Positions 7,815-16,103 of a stretch of 64,000 nucleotides of DNA are shown piece by piece; the first letter of the stretch is position 1; each line of letters opens with the position of its first letter. The DNA is from Candidatus Binatia bacterium (GTDB lineage Bacteria; Desulfobacterota_B; Binatia; UBA9968; JAJDTQ01): contig JAJDTQ010000175.1 of assembly GCA_022827045.1 (NCBI GenBank), positions 12,832-76,831 on the forward strand, written 5' to 3'. The notes under the pieces were generated by a model. That model was not told the DNA's origin. It searched no databases and was given only the letters and a program-made list of their open reading frames with translations. Made by a program: the position numbers and the translations under genes.

Positions 7815-8906
7815 TCAGTCCCGGATGTCTTGCACGAACCACTCGGTGGGCAGCTCGCGGCCGACCCCGCGTTCCTTGGCCAGTTGGTACAACCGCCCTC
7901 CCACCGAGGCGAACTGCAGGCCCTGGGTCCCGACGTTGATGAAGCAGGTGATCTGTTCCGGCGAGGAACGGCCCGGAGCGTCGCCCCTGACCACTTCCAC
8001 GAGCCTCGGGTACTGCTCCTCGTCGATGTGGACCCTGGACTTGGGGATGCGGGCCAGCTCCTCCGGTTGGCCCGCGGTGTATCCGGCGAAGTGAAACGGC
8101 CGGAAGTCGTTTTCCATCTGCTTGCGGCTCATGGTCTGGTCTCCCAGCCGCACCGTGACGTCGAACCGGTCCCAGACCTCGGCGGCCGCGAACTCGCGCA
8201 GGTCCAGGTTGGTCACGTGCATGCCGGGCTCGAGCCAATCGGGGTCGGTGAGCACGGGGACGATGGAGTCCGTGCAGGTGGAGACGACATCGGAGCCGCG
8301 CACCACGTCTTCGGGGTTGTCGAGGACGTCGATCCGAAGCCCGAGCAGCTCCCTCATTTCCTCGGCATAGGTCTCGCGGCGCCCCCGGGAGCGGCTGTAG
8401 ACCTTCACCCGCTTGAGGTTGCGTACCTCGGCGAAGGCCTGGAGATAGGTGCGCGCCATGCCGCCGGAGCCGATGATGCCCACCACTTCGGCGTCCTCCC
8501 GGGCGAGGTACTTGACCCCGAGGCCGGCGCCGGCGCCCACCCGCATGTGCTGGATGATGCCGTCATTGATGATCGCCAGGGGCTCGCCGTTGTTGGTGCT
8601 GAAGAGCATGACGAGGCCGCAGAAGGTGCCGGGCTCGATGCAGTACTTCTCCTCGTTGGCCCCTTCGGGCCAGCGCACCATGTCGGACTTCATGCGGATG
8701 GCGAAGGTGCCGTAGGTCCGGCACACGCCCTCCATGCTGCCCCAGCGGAAGAACGCGTCCTGCTCGTCGCTGGGGGCCCATACGTCGAGCCTCGGCCGAT
8801 GCACCGCATTGCCGGCGGCCAGATCCCGGTACCCCGTCTCCAGGGCTTCCAGGCAGGTCTTCATGTCCAGCAACTCATGGACGTCGTCGTTGTTCAGAAG
8901 AAGCAT
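7815..8906 (-). CDS. Ornithine cyclodeaminase family protein (OCD-3)
   Basis: 363 residues from the ATG at 8906 with GAGGTG just upstream; the frame continues to 8975 but would overlap the TctC gene. Motifs: LLLNNDDVHELLDM opening, VHRPRLDV (Arg), TFAIRMKSDM (Arg for Lys), HMRVGAGAG and VVGIIGSGGMA P-loop. The usual Asp segment is replaced by NLDLREFAAAE, an uncertain match. It lies 44 bases after the TctC stop and 58 bases before OCD-2, so it is probably co-transcribed with both. The binding protein may deliver the compound on which these reductase-like enzymes act. Confidence 0.75.
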   Translation of the reverse strand: MLLLNNDDVHELLDMKTCLEALETGYRDLAAGNAVHRPRLDVWAPSDEQDAFFRWGSMEGVCRTYGTFAIRMKSDMVRWPEGANEEKYCIEPGTFCGLVMLFSTNNGEPLAIINDGIIQHMRVGAGAGLGVKYLAREDAEVVGIIGSGGMARTYLQAFAEVRNLKRVKVYSRSRGRRETYAEEMRELLGLRIDVLDNPEDVVRGSDVVSTCTDSIVPVLTDPDWLEPGMHVTNLDLREFAAAEVWDRFDVTVRLGDQTMSRKQMENDFRPFHFAGYTAGQPEELARIPKSRVHIDEEQYPRLVEVVRGDAPGRSSPEQITCFINVGTQGLQFASVGGRLYQLAKERGVGRELPTEWFVQDIRD

Positions 8907-8950
8907 TGGCACCTCGTTGTGAATCGCTCTTGGTGATCCGCGGCTATCTG

Positions 8951-10006
8951 CTACGCCCCCATCAACTCCTTCCAAAGGGTCCTCAGCGCGGGAGTGACCC
9001 GAAACCCTTCGCGGTAGAGTTCGACCATTTCATCCCCGCTGACCAGGTTTATGGGCCGGCCGCTCTTCCGGGCCTCGGCGAGGAGTTTCGGATCGGCCGC
9101 CGCTTTCACGAAAGCGCTTCGTAGAATCTTCACTCTTTCCTTCGGCACGCCGGCCGGCAGCCAGAAAGGTCTTCCCGCGATCGTGGAAGGGAAATAGCTT
9201 GCGGTCAAGGCCTTGCCGTCTTCCGTGCGGGCCAGCTCCCACAGCGTCGGCACCTTGGGCAGCTCCGGGCTCCGCTTCCGGTCCTGAGTCCCCGACTGGA
9301 CGATGATCGTTATCTTCCCGGCCTTGAGAAGGTCGCCCACCCGGTCGCGTACGGAGGCCAGAGACCTTCCCGCCCCCAGCAACTCCCCTTTGCGCACGGC
9401 CACGTCGATCTGCGGGCCGCCGCGATAGCCCAGGACGATGTCGAAGAGCTTCCTGCCTACGAGTTCCTCGGTGATCCGCTTGATGAGATAGCCTCCGCCG
9501 CCGACCCCGGTGGCGCCCACGGGCGGCGGCTTCTTGCCTTCCTCCAAGGCGGCCTGAATCGCGGAGATGCTGGTGTAGGGCGTGCCGGTGCGCATGTACA
9601 CGGTGAGGATATCCGTGGCCAGGCTCCCCACCGGATGCATTTTCGTGAAGTCCGCCTTGAGGGCGTCGACCCCGGCGATCTGCGCCAGATAGAGCTCACG
9701 GGGCAGGGTTCCCAGCGTCAACCCGTCGGCCCTGGCGACCTTGGCGAGGTAGTTCGAAGCAACGATCCCTCCGGCGCCGGGCATGTTCTGGACCAGCACC
9801 CTTGGCTTGCCGGGGATGTACTTGGGCAGGTGCCGGGCAAGGAGACGCGCGTAGATGTCGTAGCCGCCCCCCGGGGTGAAGGAGACGATGAAGTTCATCG
9901 TCTTCCCTTGGTAGAAGTCCGCGGACGCGGAGCGTGCCGGCTGGGGGTCGTGTAACAGCAGAAAACCGAGAGCAACCGCAAGGGTGGAGAAAGCTGTCAT
10001 CTTCAT
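8951..10006 (-). CDS. Tripartite tricarboxylate transporter substrate-binding protein (TctC/Bug family)
   Basis: 351 residues with a signal peptide of about 28 residues (hydrophobic LAVALGFLLL, then a cleavable RSAS-A site). FYQGKTMNFIV and PGGGYDIYAR are the family ligand-contact motifs, and VQNMPGAGG follows near residue 78. AAGGAGG precedes the start. It is a periplasmic binding protein for organic acids or related ligands. No membrane TctA/TctB lies next to it, so it must work with a permease elsewhere, perhaps the one near 59-62 kb. First gene of the leftward TctC-OCD-OCD operon, driven by the promoter at 10093-10122. Confidence 0.85.
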   Translation of the reverse strand: MKMTAFSTLAVALGFLLLHDPQPARSASADFYQGKTMNFIVSFTPGGGYDIYARLLARHLPKYIPGKPRVLVQNMPGAGGIVASNYLAKVARADGLTLGTLPRELYLAQIAGVDALKADFTKMHPVGSLATDILTVYMRTGTPYTSISAIQAALEEGKKPPPVGATGVGGGGYLIKRITEELVGRKLFDIVLGYRGGPQIDVAVRKGELLGAGRSLASVRDRVGDLLKAGKITIIVQSGTQDRKRSPELPKVPTLWELARTEDGKALTASYFPSTIAGRPFWLPAGVPKERVKILRSAFVKAAADPKLLAEARKSGRPINLVSGDEMVELYREGFRVTPALRTLWKELMGA

Positions 10007-10092
10007 CAGGTCCTCCTTGTAGCGGTCAGGAACTTCCGCGGCTGTGCGTCGTCTTGTTGGAAAGTTTGTCTCATCTACGCCGGAACGCGCCG

Positions 10093-10122
10093 ATGATTCC
10101 CCAAACGCCCTGAAATTGTCAA
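10093..10122 (-). promoter_or_regulatory. Predicted sigma70 promoter for TctC-OCD-OCD operon
   Basis: On the minus strand, -35 TTGACA (6/6) at 10122-10117, an 18-base spacer, then -10 AATCAT (4/6) at 10098-10093. It would start transcription near 10086, leaving a leader of about 80 bases before the TctC ATG at 10006. Confidence 0.5.
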
Positions 10123-10170
10123 GCCACGCGTGCTTCGCGGGTCCAACAGCAAGCCGAAGAGCCGAATTTT

Positions 10171-10193
10171 ATTGATATCATAACTGGTATCGA
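10171..10193. promoter_or_regulatory. Candidate operator between divergent promoters
   Basis: TTGATATCA-TAAC-TGGTATCGAA is an imperfect inverted repeat (7 of 10 paired positions) in a locally AT-rich patch, 50-60 bases upstream of each of the two divergent promoters. Size and symmetry suit a dimeric regulator such as a GntR or LysR type. No regulator gene is adjacent, so the family is unknown. Confidence 0.4.
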
Positions 10194-10231
10194 ACGTATT
10201 TCATTTGTTCCTTCGGCGCCGTGGGGCCTCT

Positions 10232-10259
10232 TTGATTCCCCCCGGTGTTACTGTATAAT
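10232..10259 (+). promoter_or_regulatory. Predicted sigma70 promoter for the rightward genes
   Basis: -35 TTGATT (4/6) at 10232-10237, 16-base spacer, -10 TATAAT (6/6) at 10254-10259. Start near 10266, about 60 bases before the ATG at 10327. Confidence 0.6.
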
Positions 10260-10326
10260 CCGCCAACGCTCGGGCCGTGGCGGAGATCTTTGCGGCGGCC
10301 TGATGAACTCACGGAGGAGGTGCGAA

Positions 10327-10893
10327 ATGGCGCTCGACCCGGCAGCAATTGAGAATACGTTCGACCGATATATCGAGGAGTTGCGCTCTCTTTGGAGAGA
10401 CAGCAATGACGCGGAGTTGCCCTTCAGAGTGAAGGCGGCCATGGAACGGATGCTCGCGGCCACCCGTCCGGACGATCCCTGGATAGCGGAGATCATCCGT
10501 GATGCCGACCCGTCGCGGGAACTTTACCGGGATCCGGACTACGGGTTCGTACAAATGGGGCACGTCCACCCCGAGGGGCACGGCAACCTGCCCCACGACC
10601 ACGGGCCCTGCTGGGTGGTCTACGGCGCCTATACGGGACTCACCGAGATACCCCTCTACGAGCGCGCCGACGACGGCAGGAACGCCGACAAGGCAGACTT
10701 GCGCGTCAAGGAGGTTCACAAGCTGGGGTATGGCACCGTTTACCCTTACCTGACGGGCCAGATCCATTCGACGCGTGTGGTGGAGCCACCCGCGGTGGTC
10801 TTCCGGTTCCTCAGCGCGGATCTCACCCGGATCCTTCGCCGGCGCTACAATCTGGAGACCGGCGAGGTGTCGCTCATCGAGCCGGTGGGATAG
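10327..10893 (+). CDS. Cysteine-dioxygenase-like cupin protein
   Basis: 188 residues. The start ATG 10327 has ACGGAGGAGG upstream, so the frame to 10303 is not used. The N-terminal half is helical. The C-terminal half is a double-stranded beta-helix with LPHDHGPCWVVYG (about 97), the HxH of thiol dioxygenases, and IHSTRVVEPP (about 151), the third His. Such proteins bind Fe(II) and oxidise thiols, or act as related metal-dependent cupins. The substrate is unknown. It heads the rightward transcript with OCD-4 63 bases downstream. Confidence 0.65.
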   Translation: MALDPAAIENTFDRYIEELRSLWRDSNDAELPFRVKAAMERMLAATRPDDPWIAEIIRDADPSRELYRDPDYGFVQMGHVHPEGHGNLPHDHGPCWVVYGAYTGLTEIPLYERADDGRNADKADLRVKEVHKLGYGTVYPYLTGQIHSTRVVEPPAVVFRFLSADLTRILRRRYNLETGEVSLIEPVG

Positions 10894-10956
10894 CTGGACC
10901 GCCGTAGCCCGTGGTGAAGGACCAATGATGGCCGGTGCCGGGAAGATGACGTTGCG

Positions 10957-12024
10957 ATGACCCATATCCTGAACAACGACGACGTCGAGAGGGTCCTCAC
11001 CATGGACGACTGCATGGAGGCTGTCGAGCAGGCCTTCGAGGACCTCGGCCGGGGGGTTGCGGTCAACCAGCTTCGCACGCACACCTACGTCTCGTTGGAG
11101 AGTTCCAGGCAGTCGTACCGTCTGAAGACCATGAACGGCGCGGTTCCCCGTTTCGGCGTCATGGCCCTGCGGCTCTCTTCGGACATCGTCCACTTTCCGA
11201 CCGTTTCGGGATTGGTGCGGCAAGAAAAAGTTCCAGCCGCGGCAGGAAACAAGTTTGTCGGACTGATACAGCTATTCAGTCTCGAAACCGGCGAGCCTCT
11301 GGCCATTATCCAGGATGGATTTCTGCAGAAGACCCGGGTAGGGGCCACCAGCGCCCTGGGCGCGAAGTACCTGGCCCGGGAGGATGCTCGGGTGCTGGGG
11401 CTCTTCGGCTCGGGTCTTCAGGCGGGGGCGCACATCGAGGCCATCTCCAAGGTGCGGAAGCTCGACAAGGTGAAGGTGTTCAGCCCGACGCCCGAGCACC
11501 GGCGGGAATTCGCCGCGGAATGGAACGAACGTCTCGGCATACCGGTGACCGCCATGGACGACCCCCGGGACGTGGTCGCGGGCTCGGACATCGTCATGTC
11601 CGCCACCAACACCAACGAGCCGACGTTCAAGGGCGAATGGCTGGAAGAAGGCACGCACGTGGGCTCCATCGTGAACAGCGACGAATCGGTGAAACGCATC
11701 GAGCTGGACGAGGTGACGCTGCGCCGGGCCGACGTGATCGTCATCAACTCACGCGCCCAGTCCGAGTATGCCGGCCATCCCGACCTCTTGAAGCCCATCG
11801 AGGAGGGGGTGTTCGGCTGGGACAAGGTCCACGAGCTGGGCAAGCTCATGATCGGCGAGGCGGCGGGCCGGGCCCGCGACGCCGACATCACCGTGTACAA
11901 GAACAACGTCGGCATGGGCATTCAGTTCGCCGCGGTGGGGGCCAGGGTGCTGGAACTGGCCAAGAAGGAGGGCTTGGGCAGGGAGATTCCCACGGACTGG
12001 TTTCTGGAGACGATACATCCGTAG
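10957..12024 (+). CDS. Ornithine cyclodeaminase family protein (OCD-4)
   Basis: 355 residues starting ILNNDDVERVLTMDD. Motifs: VNQLRTHTY (Arg), MALRLSSDI (Arg for the family Lys), KTRVGATSALGAKYL, VLGLFGSGLQAG (P-loop, about 148) and VNSDESVKRIELD holding the expected catalytic Asp. The C-terminal NNVGMGIQFAA is shared by all five paralogs here. Probably co-transcribed with the cysteine-dioxygenase-like cupin. The imine or amino-acid substrate cannot be named. Confidence 0.8.
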   Translation: MTHILNNDDVERVLTMDDCMEAVEQAFEDLGRGVAVNQLRTHTYVSLESSRQSYRLKTMNGAVPRFGVMALRLSSDIVHFPTVSGLVRQEKVPAAAGNKFVGLIQLFSLETGEPLAIIQDGFLQKTRVGATSALGAKYLAREDARVLGLFGSGLQAGAHIEAISKVRKLDKVKVFSPTPEHRREFAAEWNERLGIPVTAMDDPRDVVAGSDIVMSATNTNEPTFKGEWLEEGTHVGSIVNSDESVKRIELDEVTLRRADVIVINSRAQSEYAGHPDLLKPIEEGVFGWDKVHELGKLMIGEAAGRARDADITVYKNNVGMGIQFAAVGARVLELAKKEGLGREIPTDWFLETIHP

Positions 12025-12084
12025 GGGTCGCCACGGTGTTGACAAACCACGCGGTGGTTGCGGTCTGGAAAGGAAAGGAGTCGG

Positions 12085-12438
12085 ATGCCAATGGAAATTG
12101 ACATCAAGTGGGGCCGGAAAGACCGAATTCTGATCGCGATGCTCGAGGGCCGGTTCGATAGCCGCAACGCCGATGTGTTCGAGCGCATGCTGGAGCTGGG
12201 GATCGATGCCGGGGACCAGGCCTTGCTCCTGGACTTCGAGAACGTGACCTTCTTCAGCAGCGCGGGTCTTAGGGTCGGCCTGCGAATTGCACGGAGGTTC
12301 ACCGGAGAGGGGAAGAAATTTGCGATATGCGCGTTGTCTGACTCGGTCCGCGGTATCGTCGAAGTCAGCGGCTTCGACAAGATCATCACGATCTACGACA
12401 CGCAGCTTGCGGCGGTCGAAGCCTTGGAGAAAGGCTAG
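12085..12438 (+). CDS. STAS-domain protein (anti-sigma factor antagonist type)
   Basis: 117 residues; ATG 12085 has AAAGGAG upstream. The whole protein is one STAS domain: a beta strand IDIKWGRKDRILIAMLEGRFD, then LLLDFENVTFFSSAGLRVGL with the Ser pair that partner-switching kinases phosphorylate in SpoIIAA/RsbV. No RsbW-type kinase or PP2C phosphatase is nearby. Its TAG stop is formed by the first bases of the 163-bp hairpin element at 12436. Confidence 0.85.
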   Translation: MPMEIDIKWGRKDRILIAMLEGRFDSRNADVFERMLELGIDAGDQALLLDFENVTFFSSAGLRVGLRIARRFTGEGKKFAICALSDSVRGIVEVSGFDKIITIYDTQLAAVEALEKG

Positions 12439-12598
12439 TGTCGCGTCCCATGATTTCCCGGCATAAGTTGCGCCGGATTTTTTGTCGTCGGCAAGGCGCG
12501 ATGACGAGCAGTGGCGGGTACCACGCGAGGAAGAGCAACGCAGCCGACGGCGAAAAAGACCAGCAAATTATGCCGGGAAATCATGGGACGCGACACTA
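12436..12598 (+). mobile_element. 163-bp MITE-like hairpin element, copy 1
   Basis: Ends are perfect 31-bp inverted repeats (12436-12466 and 12568-12598) beginning TAGTGTC and ending GACACTA. A second stem of 15 bp (12478-12492 with 12543-12557) has two U-G wobbles on the + strand, and a GTGG/CCAC mini-stem (12511-12524) caps it. The 101-bp core is 90% identical to the reverse complement of copy 2 at 19435. TA at both ends suits a TA target duplication, as in IS630/mariner-type elements. No transposase is inside. The left TA plus G makes the stop codon of the STAS gene. Confidence 0.8.
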
Positions 12599-12626
12599 AA
12601 AGCCCGTCCGGTCCACGGGGGGAAAG

Positions 12627-12947
12627 ATGAGCGACAGTCAGAACGAACTGCAGCAAAGGATCGCGAGAATACAAACCGCGTTGGATATAGAGCTCGTGGG
12701 GGACAATATTTCGGACATTGCCGAGTTCACGGTGGAGAAGTTCGAGTTCAGGACGGACAGCGCGCTCTCCGCGAAAGTACGTGAGCAGGCGGTCACCGAG
12801 ATCAAGGACATATTGTGGCGGCGGGTTGAACGACTGAAAGAGCGGCGCCAGGAGGTTCTTGCGGACATGTTCAATGCGGCGGAGGCCAAGCTGGGAGAAG
12901 TGGTCGAGAGAAGCAAGCGGGGACGGACCAGCGGGCCGAATGGCTAG
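12627..12947 (+). CDS. Small helical protein of unknown function
   Basis: 106 residues starting MSDSQNELQQRIARIQ, preceded by GGGGGGAAAG. Rich in charged residues and predicted mostly alpha-helical; residues about 60-95 (VREQAVTEIKDILWRRVERL onward) look able to form a coiled coil. No cysteine and no membrane segment. It lies downstream of the hairpin element and overlaps the start of the PaaK-like gene by eight bases, so its translation is probably coupled to the ligase. No family recognised. Confidence 0.55.
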   Translation: MSDSQNELQQRIARIQTALDIELVGDNISDIAEFTVEKFEFRTDSALSAKVREQAVTEIKDILWRRVERLKERRQEVLADMFNAAEAKLGEVVERSKRGRTSGPNG

Positions 12948-14289
12948 GGAAAATCTTACCGAGATGTACCCGGGCGCTCCCGAGAGCCTGAAGATCGAGA
13001 CTTCTTCACCAGAAACGATACGACAACTCCAGGGCGAGCGTCTGGCCGCCCTGGTGCAGCGGTCCTGGGACCGCATCCCGTTCTACCGCGACCGCTGGAT
13101 GGCGTGCGGCCTTGAACCCGCGGACATCCGCACGGCCGACGACATCCGCAAGCTCCCGGTCATCCGCAAGAGCGACTTCGAGGACAGCCTGCGACTCCAT
13201 CCGCCCTTCGGCGACTACCAGGGAGACTTCGCCGCGGTGCGGGTGCAGGCCAGCTCGGGCACGTCGGGAAACCCCAAGCCCTTCTTCTTCACCCGCAACG
13301 ACTGGGACATCATCGCCCGGCTGTGGAGCCGGCGTTTCCACGCCCAGGGGGTGAGGGAAGGGGACATCCTCCAGATCGTCTTCGCCTACACGCTGTTCAT
13401 CGTCGGCTTCACCGCCTCCGAGGGGGCCATGCGGCTGGGGGCGCTGGTGGTGCCGACGGGCAGCGGCAGCGTCACTCCGAGCGAGCGACAGGTCAAGATC
13501 GCCCGTGACTGGGGCACCACCGTGCTGGCAGGGACGCCGTCCTATGTGCTCCACCTGGCCGACGTGGCCGAGGGCCAGGGGTTCGACCTCAAGAAGGACT
13601 TCCGCCTGCGGCGCACCATCCATACCTCCGAGACCATGACGGAAGCGGCGCGTCGGGCCATCGAAACCCGCTGGGGCGTGTCCGCCTACGACAACTTCGG
13701 CAGCGTGGAGATCGGCTCGCCGACCTTCGAGTGCGAGGAGCGGAGCGGCTATCACATCAACGAGGACGCCTACATCTTCGAGGTGCTGGACCCGGCCACC
13801 CACGAGCCCGTCCCGCCGGGGCACGAGGGCGTGCTGGTGGTCACCTGCCTCTTCAAGGAGGCGGCGCCGGTGATCCGCTACAACATCGAGGACCTGTGCG
13901 AGTTCATCGAGGGCGATTGCTGCTGCGGCCGCACCTTCCGGCGCATCTCCAAGCTCAGGGGCCGCCTGAGCGACATGGTCAAGGTGAGCGGCATCCCGTT
14001 CTATCCCACCTCGGTGGAGACCGCGCTGGAGGGGCTGCCGCAGCTCACCCGCGAGTATCTGGTGACCGTGGACCGGGTGGGGCAGCAGGACACCCTCAAG
14101 GTGGAGGTAGAGTTGCGGCCGGGTTTCGAGGCCGACGGCGAGCTCAGGCAACGGCTGGAGCGGGAGCTCAAGGTCGCGACCAGCCTCACCATGGAAGCCG
14201 TGCTGTTGTCGCCGGGAGAGTTGGGCCGGTCCCTCGGAGTGGAGAACCGCATCAAGGTCAGGCGCATCCGGGACCGGAGAGCGGATTAG
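12940..14289 (+). CDS. Phenylacetate-CoA ligase-like AMP-forming enzyme (PaaK family)
   Basis: 449 residues from ATG 12940 (ATG 12964 is an alternative). The ANL adenylation fold is shown by the P-loop ASSGTSGNPKPFFFT (about 104), TVLAGTPSYVLHLA, a YDNFGSVEIG A5-like motif near 250 and the C-terminal RLSDMVKVSGIPFYP hinge with its Lys. The short length and lack of a long N-domain point to PaaK-type aryl-CoA ligases. It would activate an aromatic or other carboxylic acid with ATP and CoA. It overlaps the small protein upstream and sits 41 bases before UbiD, suggesting a shared pathway of activation and decarboxylation. Confidence 0.8.
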   Translation: MARENLTEMYPGAPESLKIETSSPETIRQLQGERLAALVQRSWDRIPFYRDRWMACGLEPADIRTADDIRKLPVIRKSDFEDSLRLHPPFGDYQGDFAAVRVQASSGTSGNPKPFFFTRNDWDIIARLWSRRFHAQGVREGDILQIVFAYTLFIVGFTASEGAMRLGALVVPTGSGSVTPSERQVKIARDWGTTVLAGTPSYVLHLADVAEGQGFDLKKDFRLRRTIHTSETMTEAARRAIETRWGVSAYDNFGSVEIGSPTFECEERSGYHINEDAYIFEVLDPATHEPVPPGHEGVLVVTCLFKEAAPVIRYNIEDLCEFIEGDCCCGRTFRRISKLRGRLSDMVKVSGIPFYPTSVETALEGLPQLTREYLVTVDRVGQQDTLKVEVELRPGFEADGELRQRLERELKVATSLTMEAVLLSPGELGRSLGVENRIKVRRIRDRRAD

Positions 14290-14330
14290 CGTCCTTGCAA
14301 TCGCTACACCGGCACCTTACGTTTGACGCC

Positions 14331-15764
14331 ATGATATTCGACGACAACCGCGGCTTCGTGGAGGCGCTCCGGCAGTCGGGCGACCTCGTGGAGGTGGAGA
14401 AGGAGGTGAGCTGGGACCTGGAGCTCGGCGCCATCAGCCGGCTGGCGTGCGAAAAGGACGGCCCGGCGGTGTGGTTCAAGCGCGTCACCGACTACGTGGA
14501 CGAGGTCTCGGTCTTCGTCAATCCAGTGGCCACCTGGCGGCGCATCGCCATTGCCCTGGGGCTACCTCCCACCGCCACGGTCAGGGAGATCTACGAAGCC
14601 TACGAGAAGGGCGAGGCCAACCCCATCGATCCGGTGGAGGTGACGGAAGCGCCGTGCAAGCAGGTGGTCCGGACGGGCGCGCACGCCAACCTCTTCGACC
14701 TGCCCACGCCGATGCTCCACGAGGGCGACGGCGGGCGTTACCTGGGCACCTGGGACCTGGTGATCTCGAAGGACGTGGACAGCGGCTGGGTCAATTGGGG
14801 CATGTACCGGTTCATGGTCTACGACGCGCACCATCTCACCGGCTTCCCCAGGCCCACGAGCCACCTGGGCAAGGTCTTCCAGGAACACTACGTCGCCAAG
14901 GGGAAGCCCATGCCCCTGGCCATCGCCATCGGCACGGACCCGCTTTCCCACTTTGCGGCCGCCGCCACCTACGCCCTCGGGGGCGACGAGGCCAGCCTGG
15001 CCGGAGGCCTGCGCGGCCGGCCGGTGGAGATGGTCCGTTGCGAGACCAGCGACCTTCTCGTGCCGGCCCATTCCGAGATCGTCATCGAGGGTGAGGTGCT
15101 GCCTGACCGGGTGGGGCTGGAGGGTCCCTACGGCGAGTACCCGGGCTACCGGACCGGCGAGATGGGCAACGGCATACTCTTCCGCAGCACCGCCATCACC
15201 CACCGGGAGAAGCCCGTGCTCACGGTCGACGCCACCGGTTACAAGGACGACAGCTCCACGGTGACGGCGCTGTCCGGCGCCCTGGCCATCAAGCGCCGGC
15301 TCGAGCGCCACGGCGTGCCGGTGCGGGACGTGTACGTGCCGCCCGAGGGCGCCGTTCACCTGGCGGTGATGAGCGTGGACTACGGCGGCCAGGAGGTGGC
15401 CAGGAAGGTGCTGCAGGTTCTGACCTCGCGCCGCGCGCTCTTGTCGAAGCTCTTCCTGGTGGATACCGACACCGACGTGTTCGACATGGGCAAGGTGCTC
15501 CACGCCTTCTCCACCAAGTGCCATCCGGCCAACGGCATCCACGTGATCCACTACGAGGGCCGGGCCAATACGCTGACGCCCTGCTACAGCCAGGCGGAAC
15601 GGGCGTCGCAGAAGGGCGCCACGGTGCTTTACGATTGCACCTGGCCGGGCGAGTGGTCACGGGAATGGGAGACGCCGGTCAAGGCGACGCTGGATTCGAT
15701 CTTCTCCAGGGAGGTGCGGGAGAAGGTGCTGAAGAACTGGAGCGAGTATGGCTTCAAGCAGTGA
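14331..15764 (+). CDS. UbiD-family prenylated-FMN-dependent decarboxylase
   Basis: 477 residues; the ATG at 14331 starts the conserved FVEALRQSGDLVEVEKEV segment. The family core AIAIGTDPLSHFAAA and the catalytic segment SEIVIEGEVLP...EGPYGEYPGYRTGE are present. UbiD enzymes (de)carboxylate aromatic or alpha,beta-unsaturated acids using prFMN made by UbiX; no ubiX gene is in the window. The 3' end overlaps the next small gene by 17 bases. Context with a PaaK-like ligase suggests degradation of a carboxylated aromatic, but substrate and direction are inferred. Confidence 0.85.
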   Translation: MIFDDNRGFVEALRQSGDLVEVEKEVSWDLELGAISRLACEKDGPAVWFKRVTDYVDEVSVFVNPVATWRRIAIALGLPPTATVREIYEAYEKGEANPIDPVEVTEAPCKQVVRTGAHANLFDLPTPMLHEGDGGRYLGTWDLVISKDVDSGWVNWGMYRFMVYDAHHLTGFPRPTSHLGKVFQEHYVAKGKPMPLAIAIGTDPLSHFAAAATYALGGDEASLAGGLRGRPVEMVRCETSDLLVPAHSEIVIEGEVLPDRVGLEGPYGEYPGYRTGEMGNGILFRSTAITHREKPVLTVDATGYKDDSSTVTALSGALAIKRRLERHGVPVRDVYVPPEGAVHLAVMSVDYGGQEVARKVLQVLTSRRALLSKLFLVDTDTDVFDMGKVLHAFSTKCHPANGIHVIHYEGRANTLTPCYSQAERASQKGATVLYDCTWPGEWSREWETPVKATLDSIFSREVREKVLKNWSEYGFKQ

Positions 15765-16068
15765 GGCCGCGGTCTGGGATACCTTCGTCCGCCGCCCGGT
15801 GGACATCCGGTGCGGCGTGGAGGCGCCGATGGTCCTCAGGGACCTGAGGCCGGGCCGCGGCAAGTACGGGCTCCGGCACGTGGTGGGCATAGTTCACGAG
15901 AACGCCGGTCCGGGCGACCGGCTCGTGGTCCGCACCGTGGTAGGGGTGGAGCTACCCGGCGCGTACACGGTGGAGATCGTCCGGGAGATGCCTCAGGAGA
16001 TTGCCGGGACCCCTTATCAAGACTTCTACGCGGCGCTGCAGCGTGCGGCCGGGACCTCTAACCGGTGA
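15748..16068 (+). CDS. Small protein translationally coupled to UbiD, unknown function
   Basis: 106 residues, starting inside the last 17 bases of the UbiD gene. Beta-rich composition: VDIRCGVEAPMVLRDL, HVVGIVHENAGPGDRLVVRT, GAYTVEIVREMPQEIAG. No signal peptide or metal motif. The tight overlap suggests an accessory subunit or chaperone of this UbiD. Multi-subunit UbiD enzymes with small partners are known (phenylphosphate carboxylase, VdcD with VdcB/C), but I see no recognisable similarity to those. Confidence 0.6.
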   Translation: MASSSEAAVWDTFVRRPVDIRCGVEAPMVLRDLRPGRGKYGLRHVVGIVHENAGPGDRLVVRTVVGVELPGAYTVEIVREMPQEIAGTPYQDFYAALQRAAGTSNR

Positions 16069-16103
16069 GGGTCAAGCATGGGCGGACGAAAGGGGATAGC
16101 CAT

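Larger units (their letters stand above)
10007..10326. other. 320-bp divergent control region
   Basis: No gene lies here. It separates the leftward TctC-OCD operon from the rightward dioxygenase-OCD genes. It holds a leftward promoter (10093-10122), a rightward promoter (10232-10259) and, between them, an AT-rich imperfect inverted repeat (10171-10193) that looks like a regulator site. Confidence 0.6.

Noticed and set aside
12436..12598. Retron or CRISPR-related RNA
   Set aside because: No reverse transcriptase, cas gene or direct repeat array nearby; TA-flanked inverted repeats fit a MITE-like element better.
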